From Hymenoscyphus infarciens (lineage: Eukaryota; Ascomycota; Leotiomycetes; Helotiales; Helotiaceae): DNA of 64,000 nucleotides. The notes below the pieces were generated by a model. That model was not told the origin of the DNA. It searched no databases and saw only the letters and a list, made by a program, of their open reading frames with translations. The DNA lies in contig LLCB01000251.1 in the NCBI GenBank assembly GCA_001414345.1, positions 1 through 64,000 on the forward strand, written 5' to 3'. Below, piece by piece: positions 46,115-56,900 of the stretch; within the stretch, counting starts at the first letter, position 1; every line of letters begins with the position of its first letter. Made by a program: the position numbers and the translations under genes.

Positions 46115-48366
46115 TCTCTCTCTCTTAAAAAAGACTTATTCTAAGTCTTCTCTCTCTTATTATTTAGAGTTAAATTAGAATACTATAGTATAATTATTAG
46201 AGTCGAAGCACTTATTATATTTATTGATTTTATTATAAGTAAGAAGGTAAATTAGAGTTTAAATTATAGCTAACCTAGTTTAAAGATACTTGATTTATTA
46301 AACTTTATTATAAGCGAGACGAGATGTCGATTTTAAGTCTGAATTATAACTGAACTAATTTATAGATACTTATAAAAAAGACTTTATTTCTAATTCTTTT
46401 ATATTAAAGTAAGTATTTACTAAAAGAGTATAGTCTAATCTAACTTATAGGTTAGAAAAAGTTTAAAGTAGAGTTAAGAACGAATTTAGAGTAGAGTTAG
46501 AGGTTATTTAGTTAAGAGGTAATAATAACTTAGTTAAGAGCTTACTTTAAGAGTATACTAATTTATATCTAATTTGAATTTAAAGGAAACTTCTACGTCT
46601 AGCTAGAAGTTAAAGAAAGTAAGACTCTAATTAGAGTTAGTAGAGTTTTAGCTAGCTAAAAGCGAAGTTATTACTAAGTTATTAAAGTTAAAATTATTAT
46701 CTAAGTATCTAGGAATAATAAAAGAGAAGACAGTTTCAGGTATAATAGTATCTAAGTTCAGATATAGGTATATAGTTATATAAAACTATGTTATTTAAGC
46801 CTATAAACTACCTTATTCCTTTTAGTAATTCAGGTCTGAATTAAGATACTTAAAGACTTATTTATTATCTTCTAATTCTACTTCAGATATAGTAAAAGAT
46901 TCGCTATTAGATTATAGAGAGTTTAGAGCTAAATTAGATAAGAAGAGGGTATTTTAGACTAAAGGACTAATAATATATAACTTAGCGTTTTAGTATATCT
47001 TCTTATTTAAAGCTAAAAGATTAGCTACTATTTTAATAAAGTTATAGTTCTATTATCTCTTTCTTAAAATAGCTAAGTTTTAAAGCCGTAGTATAATCTT
47101 ATTCTATATTTAAAAGAACTATTCTAATTCTAGTATACCTCTAAGTATAGCTATACTTAAAAAGCGACTCTTAAAATTAGTAAAAGTTTCTTTAGCGTTA
47201 TCTTCTTCTCCTCCTATCTATAAGGCTATAAAAGTATTCTAAGTATTCTCTGTTTTATAACTAGTTAAAAAGTAGGTATCTAAAAGAGTAACTATATCTT
47301 CTTACTCTTTAAAAGTATTCTAAACTAAGTCTAATTTATATCTAGGCTCTAAGTAGTTCCTAGTAAGTCTAGTTATTATACTCTAAATAAGAGCTTTATA
47401 TATTAGAGGTAAACCGTAGTAGTCGGCATTTATATAGAGTCTATCTTATACTAATATCTTCTATTATTAGTATATAGGTGAAATACCGTTATCTAAAGGT
47501 TCGATCTTTTCAGTTATCTTACTTTTTCGTTAAAGTCGAAGAGTATTCGAAGAGGTTTCAGTGCTATATTAAGTAAGAGTAGAATATTAGAAGATATTAG
47601 AGGCAGCTGCTCGTAGTCGAAAGAGGTATAAATTTAGGTTTAGAAGTAGAAGAGAGTTCGATTAAAGGTTTAAAAGAGAGTTAGATTAGAAAGGGTTTAG
47701 AAATAAAGCGATTTATTAACTTATAAGTTCGCTTACTCTCTTTTCTAGCTTAGCTAACTAATCCTTTATTTCTTAATTTTCTACTTCTAAAGCTTATATA
47801 ACTAACTATATCTAGTCTATATTTAAGAAGTTCTACTTATCTTTATTTTATTAGAATCTTCTTAATCTTAGTATATAGATACTATTTAAGCGGCTTTTAG
47901 AAAGATGTCTTTTAGTAAGAGAGGTAGCCTTAGAAAGTGTTTATTACTCGACGTTATTTAGTAGAACTATTAATATAATATCAAATTTAGAGAGAGAGAA
48001 GTAAGAGCAGATTTAGAAGCCTTCGTAATAACTATAGTATATTAACTTATTTACTAAACCTATATATAGTAGTCTCTATATAGAGAGAGTTATTAGAAGC
48101 CTTAGAGATACTTAGTATATTCCGCTTTCTTAATATATAATATACGATTTTTACTAGCTATCTATATAGATACTAAACCCTAGTATTACTAGCTGTCTAG
48201 GAGATCTCTAGAATCTCAGCTATTTAAGAATATCGTCGTTCGAGTCCGATTCTAGTCTAAAGCAAAAGATATATTATCTGACTTCGAATTCGAAACAAAA
48301 GCGACGATAAGCTCGAAAAAGATATTATAAATACTATTACTAGCGAAGAAGAGTTTTTCCTTTTTA

Positions 48367-48674
48367 TATAATAGTACGAAATATATACTATAGGAGAAGA
48401 GGTATATAGGAGTATATTCGAGACTAAATAACGTATATAAATACTAGATACTAATATAGAAGAAAAGGAAAAACTATCTCTCTTCTACTCTAGGAGTTAG
48501 CTATTATATATAAGAGGTTTAGACTATATAGAAGGGTCTAAAACCGAATAACCTCGGCTAATATAAAAGCTTAAACCTATATAGCCTTTCTAAAACAGAT
48601 AATATAAGATAATAACTACTAAAACCTTATATATAACAAGTACTCCTAGCTATCTAGAATAGTATACTATTATA
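48367..48674. repeat. Right LTR, 308 bp
   Basis: Same length as the left LTR. It begins TATAATAGTACGAAATATA and ends GAATAGTATACTATTATA. Confidence 0.85.
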
Positions 48675-48702
48675 AGAATAAGTCTCTTTTAAGAAAGAAG
48701 AA

Positions 48703-49064
48703 TATAATAGTCTACTATTCTAGATTACTAGTATTTATAAAATTACTACTACTTATATAACTAAAAGTACTAAAAATATTAAAATCTAAAATTTATATAT
48801 TAAGAAGATTATAATTACGATATTATATATTTAGCTTTTTAGCTTTTATTATTTAGTATTAGTTATATTAGATAGATCTTAGTTATTATTATTATTAGAC
48901 CTTAGTAGTATCTAATCTCTTATATATAAATACTTCTACTCGAGATAGTAGAAAGCTAATTTAGTCTTTTCTTCTATATTAGCACCTAGTATTTAAATAT
49001 ATTATTCTATGAAATATACTTCTATATATCTCTCTCGTAGTTATATCTACTTCGTACTATTATA
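48703..49064 (-). repeat. Solo-LTR-like copy, inverted
   Basis: About 362 bp. It is a diverged reverse complement of the copy at 44808-45141, starting TATAATAGTCTACTATTC and ending TTCGTACTATTATA. The two inverted copies flank the nested LTR element. Confidence 0.7.
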
Positions 49065-50231
49065 TCTACTATATAGCACTTCTACTAAAATACTATAGAA
49101 TAATATATAAATCTTTCTATTCTCTCTACTAGATATAGAAAAGCTATTATTCTTATATAGAATTAGAAGAGATAGAGATCTTAAAAGCTAGAAATAGAAT
49201 ATAATTAGCTAAAACCGCTTAAAAGAAGAGATATTATTAAAAGAAGAATATATAACTATATTAGAAGCGAATCTATAAATAGTTATAAGTGTTTTATACT
49301 CTTCTCTTCTTTCTTTAGACGTTTATTACTATACTATATAAGAGATTACTTCTACTATACTTACTCGTCTAGCTATAAGATATAAATCGTAAGCGATCTC
49401 TTATACTATAGAAATAATAAGATAGAATAGCTTTAAAAGTAAGAAAAGATATAGATAAAAGCTTTTTAAAAGAATAGAAGTACTAATCTAGCTAAGACTC
49501 TAAAACGCTAAATATATAGATATTAATTAAAGCTTAATAATATTATATATACTAAGTATAGAAATAGAGAGATAAGATATAGTTCTTACTCTTAATATAT
49601 CTACTTTGTTTAGCTATATAAATAAGTATTATTTTAGAGAACTTAGAAGAATTAAGTAGTTATATTATCTTTAATAATAGTTTATTTATTACTCTAGATA
49701 ATCTCGTATAATCTAAAAGAATATAAGTCTATATATAGCTAGGATTCCTAAGCTTTACCTCTCTATTATTTCTATATGAATTCTATTACGATCGATACCA
49801 CGGCCTATGCTATTCATAGATATACTCGAGTAGCGATCGGGACGCAGTCACATGACGGTGTTGCGGGCCTGCTTCGGACTGCGTAACTGCGTTTGATGCC
49901 TGATTGGTTGAAGGATCGATACCACCTCGTTGCTCGGCTGTTGCGCAAAGTAAACACGCCGCATCCCCAGCCTTCCCATTTTCCAAGGGCAAGCCCAACC
50001 ACCTCGTCATACTTCTCTCCTTTCTCAGACTGCAGATAATTTCTGCAGACAACCTCATAAAAACCAACTCCAAATTCCAACACTTCAAACATCGTTGTTA
50101 TCTCCTCGCAATTCTCGATATCGATTTGACTTCCTCGTCTGGGTTGGCCACACATATCCCAGCGTTGACGGGTTCTCGTCACATAGCAATCAAACCCGCA
50201 TACATTCCTTTCTCTACGACCAGAAGCCAAC

Positions 50232-51581
50232 ATGGCACCGCTACCAGATAGCACCACGGTTCGCGAATACCTCACCACACTCCTCAAACGCGTTCCTTCC
50301 TCCGCACCCTCCGCCGCTCATGTCCTCAAACGAGCCTCCCCTCTCCTCCCTCGAGCCGATGGCAATGGATTGGCAAGTCCTGATGCCGGTGTCACACCAC
50401 TCGAGTCCATTCCCAACAAGGCTGTCTTCGCATTGTTCGGTCTGATTGGTGTTGGCTTCGTGCTGACGGGTATTTGGTTCTTCTTCTGGGCTAAGAATGG
50501 AGGGTTCGTGTTCCAGGAGAACGATTGGGATGATTACAAGTCCACTGTCCTGAGACGCAAGGGACCTAATGGAACAACACTGAGTGGTGCAACGGAGAGT
50601 ACGGATCTCGGTGGTGGAAGTGTCGTTCATGGCGAGAAGAAGAAGAGTCGTTGGGGTAGAAGTAAGGCGGGGAAGAGTAAGAAGGGAGGAAATCGGTACA
50701 AGGATTTCGATGAGGAGAACAGTGAAATGACTAGTACAGTCGGGAGTGATATGAGCGACCTGAAGAGACAGATCAAGAAGGACCGGAAGAAGGCCAAGAA
50801 GGAAGGTCGTCTAAGAGGTGGCGATTTAGGATCTGAAATGACCGAGCAAACCGAAATGATGGAGGCCGAGGAAGGAGGTGATAGTGTTGTTGATGCTATG
50901 CGTGCTTACCGTCATGAGAAGCCTGCTCGTGTTGGTGGTCTCAACAAGGAATCAGATGCTAGTGCCTGGGATGGATCTACCAACGACAACTCTACTGCCG
51001 CCTCCGACCTCCTCTCCAACCGCGAACGAACACCAACAAGTACACCAACCAAATCCAAGAAGGAACGCAAAGACAAATACACTGGCGGTACTGGCGGAAT
51101 TCGAAAGGTTGTTAGCTCATCTACCCCCGGCTCCAACTTCTGGGGCCGCGGCTCTACAGTTACCACCAGCACCAATGACCACACAACCAACAATTCAGAT
51201 CGCATCAAGGCCGAAGCCAAGAAACTTCAAGAAAAGGGACGCGCTGCTCAACGAAGAGACTTCTCTTTCCAAGCTGGTGATGATAGCACCGTTGATGGTT
51301 CTGAAGACCCTAGACGTGCACGACGCGAAGAGAGAGAGGCAAGACGAGCAAATCGCAGTCCATCGAAGAAAGTTCCAGGAAGCTACGATTATGCGGGAAG
51401 TGAAATTGGAAGTAATGTGAGCAGTGATGTTGGCACGAAAAGTTATCACCATCCAATTCCTGGTTTGAGTGTTGCAGGTTCGAGTGTGGTTGATTATGCG
51501 GAGGAAAGAAGGAAAAAGAGAAGCGGAGGAGGGGGATATCGAAGAGGAAGAAGGGATAGTTTGAGTGATGATGGCAACTAA
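50232..51581 (+). CDS. Single-pass membrane protein, function unknown
   Basis: Single-exon 449-residue protein. The first ~60 residues are followed by one strong TM segment, VFALFGLIGVGFVLTGIWFF (about 66-85). Next comes the aromatic/acidic motif NGGFVFQENDWDDYKSTVLR, which looks like the conserved signature. The remaining ~330 residues are highly charged and disordered, with Lys-rich clusters (RKKAKKEGRLRGG), a coiled-coil-like Arg/Glu stretch (RRAREEREARR type) and a basic C-terminus. There is no cleavable signal peptide, so the N-terminus is short and the long tail is probably cytosolic. I believe it belongs to a widespread but unnamed fungal family. It starts only ~440 bp from the RIP block, so spread of silencing could affect it. 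Confidence 0.82.
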   Translation: MAPLPDSTTVREYLTTLLKRVPSSAPSAAHVLKRASPLLPRADGNGLASPDAGVTPLESIPNKAVFALFGLIGVGFVLTGIWFFFWAKNGGFVFQENDWDDYKSTVLRRKGPNGTTLSGATESTDLGGGSVVHGEKKKSRWGRSKAGKSKKGGNRYKDFDEENSEMTSTVGSDMSDLKRQIKKDRKKAKKEGRLRGGDLGSEMTEQTEMMEAEEGGDSVVDAMRAYRHEKPARVGGLNKESDASAWDGSTNDNSTAASDLLSNRERTPTSTPTKSKKERKDKYTGGTGGIRKVVSSSTPGSNFWGRGSTVTTSTNDHTTNNSDRIKAEAKKLQEKGRAAQRRDFSFQAGDDSTVDGSEDPRRARREEREARRANRSPSKKVPGSYDYAGSEIGSNVSSDVGTKSYHHPIPGLSVAGSSVVDYAEERRKKRSGGGGYRRGRRDSLSDDGN

Positions 51582-53939
51582 TTTTTCGAGCTTTCATCCT
51601 CTACGTCAAAAGTCGTGGTATCAGGTCGTGTCAAGGAATTTGGACCGGGTAGATTGCATTTGGGATGGATATGAATACGAAGCATCGGGAATGATAATGC
51701 ATGGATGATGAATTTGGCGGCATGGCAATTGCGGTTCTTCCTCGGTGTTCTTGGTACATAAATGGATTTTGTATGTACGTGTAGATAGCAACTTTGATGA
51801 TTTTATTTGGGAACCAAGACTTTAAACAAACCGAATCTTGAACGGTCTTCCTTCTCCCAGTGTCATATGATGAAGTCCAATGATGTTGCCTTTTTCCTCT
51901 TTCAGTGCCACTTAAATCCTGGCTTAACCCTCTCCCCTCACATCATTCTGGCTGCATGTAGACTAAGAGAAGCTCCTCCATATATCGTTCACTACGAAAT
52001 CTGTAAGGTAACAACCCAAAATTGAAGCCGAGAGGCAAGAACCCAACCAAGCGGAAGAATCCACTCTTTTGAGACCAGAGACGAATGAATAGAATTTGCA
52101 GACTCTGAAGAAAGATCCCAATGCCAAATGCCTTGCGCATATTACCCAGACATCACCATTGCTACTTCTAAAGTTGAAAAATCCCGAAGTCAGGCACAAC
52201 AAACCACGGACGCGAGCTTGAGTTCTCTCCATAAGCGCGACAGTCCTCAAGCTGCTTTACAAGATTTTTCTACATGAGGTGGGCAGTAGTAGGTCACCTA
52301 CAACCAGTATCCTAAAAAATAACCTCGGCTATTCATAGGTAACCTACCTGCCTATGGGATAATCGCAAGCTATTTGTAGGTAACCTACGAATAGGCGAGC
52401 TTTTTTACAAGATATTTTTATAAGGTCGTTTTACTAGATGTAAGTCTTTATAGGTCACCTACCAATAGCCAGCTGGAAATCCCCAGCTACTCACAAGTAA
52501 TATACAAATAGCTCGACTGTTTAAATGAGTCTAGAAAGTCGATCCAAATAGGAAAACAGTTCCCACCCGCTTGCAGTACGTCTCTGTCGGTTCCTTTCTG
52601 ATAGTAAACCTGCTTGTGCTTTTCCCTCGCAAGTCCACTTTACCAGCCAGAAGATGTTAGTTGAGAATAGCAAAGTATGAAGGAACATGTAGATTGTTGG
52701 AGGTTCGGAAGACGCAGCACTTGTTGTTCTATATTTTGGGTTGTCGTTGACGTTTACTAGGAGGGAAGAGAACATATGCATATGTGAACTCTTGCTGTTA
52801 AAGATGCTGTTTCAGCGTACCAAGATCAGTGTAGCTTTTGTTGTGATTTTAACGTGATTCGCGACCTTACGCTCTATTTACTCGCAATCCCGGCTATGGT
52901 ACAGTCAGGCCTTCTATGGAGCCAAAATTAGCCAAAATTATAGACAAATATCAAATTTGCGACATTGACTGAAGCAAATAGTCAATCGTATAAGCCCAGG
53001 ACCAATCGAATTCGCCTGACCCCCCCCCCCCCCCCAATTTCCCCAATTCCCCTAATGTCTTGCCCTACAAGTTTTACCCCGCCCGTACCTTCCATTGCCA
53101 CCCACCCTTCTATTTCCCTTTCAAAACTTTACATTAACGAGCCCTTCCTCGTCCCAATATCTTTCGCAGTAATAACCGTCTCCCTGATGATAGCCTCGAT
53201 CTCCATCCATCTTCCTTACGCCAACCATAGCAAAACAAAACCACTTTAAGCGCTAAGCCAGAAACCAATCTTCCCAGAATCAAACATTTTTCCAGCTCCC
53301 AAAACCAAAGAAATATGTCGCAAGAACGAAATCCTAATTCCTATAATAAGGTCCCGTAGCAATGCGTGGTGTTTGGTGTTCTCTGGTGGGGGGAGGAGGG
53401 TTCTATGTTCTAGTCTTAATATCATCGTCTAAAGAAGAAAGGAGAGGCCAAGAAACTATATATTTATGCCAAGGGCAATTCGAGATTGTAGTGTCGTCGG
53501 GCTCGATGGTTGTACTTTGTTGTGGATTGGTTGATATCGGGTCGTTGGTGCTACAGGAATGAAAGCGCCATATCTGTTCATCCTGGGTGGGGGAGTTGTA
53601 GTATATTATGGTCGAGGGACTTGATGAATTTCTGTAACTTTGGTCGCGTGGGTATGAGAGCTGGTTTTGCCATGTCTTTTCTTGGTCGATCGTCGTATTC
53701 GAGAGTTGGAAGATGCAGAAGAGGAATTACTTTCGCTCGATTGAGATTTCTCCATCTTTGCCCCGCAAAAAGAAGTTAACAAGTAGAGGAAATTGAGAAT
53801 CATTACCACCTGCAGCAACTAAAAGTTGTGGTTGTTCTCCGCTTGCGGAACGCCAGTGTTGGGATACAAAGAACTGACATGATCATGCATGTATTAATCT
53901 GAACCATTGAGCTCTGAAGAAAAAGGGTCGTGCGAATAA
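51582..53939. other. Convergent intergenic region, 2.4 kb
   Basis: Between convergent genes. It contains the palindromic repeat cluster at 52289-52462, a 16-C run near 53020 and short unsupported frames (52521-52781 minus, 52965-53249 plus, 53510-53779 plus). Confidence 0.5.
52289..52462. repeat. Four spaced near-palindromes (R)TAGGT(A/C)ACCTAC
   Basis: Copies at 52289-52301, 52335-52347, 52376-52388 and 52450-52462. Each is a 13-bp near-palindrome. The third sits in a larger 34-bp palindrome (GCTATTTG before, CGAATAGGC after); the others have similar CTATT/AATAG flanks. It could be protein-binding sites or a foldback-element relic. Confidence 0.8.
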
Positions 53940-56900
53940 TCATCGTTGATCTGTTTGGAAGCTTTCAAGCTCACCACGCAGACCAAACTTGAAAAGCTGA
54001 AAGTTGGGATCTTGATAAAAGATCCAGGTGGCAGAAGTGCCCGCCACAAATCCCCAAGGATAATTGACGTTGTCGATGATGCTGTGGGGGATCTTATTTG
54101 ATGGGGGTTGCTGTGTATCTTTGTGCTGGTTGTGTGTCTGATGTCGCTGTGTGTAGAACGAGATGAAAGTGAAGATAAATGGTTTCATGTCATCCTACCA
54201 GACAATTAGAATATGTGCAAGAGCTACTAGGCTTTTCAATTCTACTTACTCCATATTGGCTGAGTTCCCGGCCAAGATAAATTTCAAGTGTGTGGCAATT
54301 GAAGTCTGTGATAGCAGCGTCGTGAACGACTTCTTCGCCACAAGAAAGACAACTCTGTTGTTTTGCACTTATCCCTTGCAAATGCTGACACGCAATCGCT
54401 TCCAGGGAGAGGGTCATTAGAATTCGAATCGAAATCCTCAAGTCGAACAATGAACTAGGTTCTGATTCCGGTTTAGTGGTAATAGTAGGATTGCTATGTT
54501 GGTCCAAATTAAGGTGCAATTCTTGTTTCAAGCATTTCGGACAACGCCACCACTTCGGAGAGGTTTTACGTTCTGCTCTTCCTCTATTCTGTGTCGATCG
54601 CCAATGAGTCTTTTTGTCAATTGGTAGCTTGTTGCCCTCTGACATCACAAGGTCTTCCAACCCCCTGCTCTTTTGGCAATCCCAAAGAATATTTGTAGTC
54701 GTAGAACCATTATGCGCATTGTTGCAGTGACGTTCGAAATCTGCTACTCTAGAGAGGGTATGCTGACCACCCTTTTCCCAGCAACTTTGACCAAGATGCT
54801 CACACCATAATGAGGTGCAAGCTAACTGAAGTGCTAGTGCGCTAGAAGAGCAAGCAGTGTCGATGTTGAAGGAGTGGCCACTGAAACTGAATTGGTAATT
54901 GATTCTGCCAGGCCCAAATGCTCTAACACCCTCGGTAATGAAGTATGTGTCAACGTCCTGGGCGGCATTGACATCGCGCCAGTCATCAGAATTCTGTCCA
55001 TAATAACCAGACACTTCGAGAGCTTCGTAAACCGTCTCGAGAGTTAATCTTTTCTTTAACAAGTTCTCACAAGGGGCTGACCACACAGTTTTAATGCAAG
55101 ATCCCGGGACGAAAGAACGCGGGATAAAAATCCGATATCGCTCATCAAGTTTGCCGGTTCCTGAGGATCCACTGCCAATATTTGGTGCAGAGTCATTTCT
55201 ATGGGCTGTGCTTTGCTCTGAATCGAAAAAGTCAGGAACCCCCGGTGTTTCCATGTTCCCGTTTAGAGAGGAGGGAGTTAGTAGATTGACGGCCAGTTTC
55301 TTTGAAACAAGGTGAGTGTCATTGTTGAAAACATTTGCACCACCCTCGCTATTAGGAATGATTTCCCCAATGAACTTCGACTCGGCGGAGTTAGGTTTCG
55401 ACGCCACCAAGTCCGCAGTGGTGGATGTAGAATCCAGTAAGAGATCCCAAGACTGAGGACTCGGTTCGTTCTCCGCTGATGAACTGTTGAGGCACGATGG
55501 TTTGCGTGAGCGTTCCGAGGTCTTCTGATGATCAAGCTTTCGCTTAATGTCAGGCGCCCGCAATCGTATGGCCTTTATCAAATCCTCATCCAATCGCCCT
55601 AGCATTGTCGCAATTAAGCCGCCAGTACTTGTTCCTCCAATTAGATCGAAGATCTCGTTCGGGTTGATATGGCTAACTGTATCCATGAGGTGCTTCAGTA
55701 TTATGAGACTGGAAAGCCCTCGAACTCCACCTCCATCTAGAAAAGGAAATTAGTATTCGGGCTGCACAATAATGGACAAATAATTATAACTAAACCTGTG
55801 TAAAGAAGTAGCAAGAGTGTTGAGCAAGAGATTAACTCCTAATTATCCGTCTGCCTTTGATATAGAGAAAAGGAAAGTTGCATGCATACCTAAAGAAAGA
55901 AAGTTCACTGGTCTCTCGTGGGTCAATGTTCCTTTGAGATCTTCAGTGATAGGCGGCGTTTCAGGCAGCATCTTCCCGCCATGTTTTTCCCACCATGTAT
56001 GACCAAACTCAAGTGCGTCGGGGTCATCTTCAGGGCGATATGAAATGGACTGGCGTGCAATATCCCAAAGGTTTTCCTCTACTGTAGGATCCACTTTGGA
56101 ATCAAACCAAAAGATATTATCCGCAAGTACCCCGCTTTGCTTAGACAAGTAGACAAGGGCGAGCTTTGATTTCTCCACATCATTGAAGTCTTGCAAGCAC
56201 AATAATTTTTCTGATCCTTCTCCAACGATCCAATTTTGGAGCATGGACCACTTGTTTTTAGTCAAGGTACCTAATAATGCAATTCTCTCTCCAGAATTCC
56301 ACTCAATAGGTATCGAAGGCATACAAGCACTCGATCCGTAATGGATTTGAAGCTCCTTCGAAAGTACTTCTGGTTGAAGCTTCGGGCTTGATGAAAATTG
56401 TCGACGGTTCGCGCGACAGGATAACTCAGTACAAGATATTAGTGGCTTTGAGTCTGCGCTATGATTTTCATATTGTGACGAGCACATATTTGTGTAGTAA
56501 TCGCTCGATAGGCTGTTGTTATCCTTCGCCGCGCCTGAGGAATTCATGCTGGATTTGGTCGTTGCATAACCCCTAATTCGTTTGCGAGGAGGGCAATTTT
56601 GGCCATCAAAATCGTCGTCATTGTCATCGTCACTATCGTCTCTAGGGCGAGAGTTTGGCCCTAAAGGGAAGTCGTCCCTTTTCTGAAAATGCTTTGCGAG
56701 ATGTTTCATCCTCACTTCCCAAGTGGTAAATCTCACCCCACAAAATTCGCACACACGAGGCCAATTTCTGCTCAATATATAGTTCCATCCGCCAGAAATG
56801 TCATTTGCATTGGCCACATTGAGATCATGCTGTCTTCGGAGATGGTTGTTCAGATGGTATTTCCTCGCGAATGTGTGCTTGGGGTTGTCGTGCAATGGTA

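Larger units (their letters stand above)
45807..48674. mobile_element. LTR retroelement, RIP-inactivated (2868 bp)
   Basis: Two direct repeats of 308 bp each (45807-46114 and 48367-48674) enclose 2252 bp of internal sequence. LTR ends are TATAATAGTA and TACTATTATA, as expected of TG..CA ends changed by RIP. Candidate 5-bp target duplications AAAAT (45802-45806) and AGAAT (48675-48679) differ by a single RIP-type G/A change. The internal part is too short for gag-pol and keeps no open frame, so it is either a non-autonomous (LARD/TRIM-like) or an internally deleted element. Orientation cannot be told. Confidence 0.85.
44060..49790. repeat. RIP-mutated repeat block, 5.7 kb
   Basis: Extreme AT content, with both edges abrupt. 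The dinucleotides CA and TG are almost absent throughout, whereas CG and TA are plentiful. This is the direct expectation of RIP (CpA to TpA on both strands). All reading frames are closed. It contains an LTR element and several LTR-like copies, listed separately. The block ends about 440 bp before the ATG of the gene at 50232. Confidence 0.9.

Noticed and set aside
44060..49790. A CRISPR-like or satellite array, because of the repeated TACGAAATATATAC blocks
   Set aside because: The blocks are LTR copies hundreds of bases long in a eukaryotic RIP region, not short repeats with unique spacers.
53940..54188. A separate 82-residue secreted protein starting at 54188
   Set aside because: GTAAGT at 54249 and TGGTAG at 54195 join this frame in phase to the mosaic gene as its last exon; the apparent signal-like start is internal.
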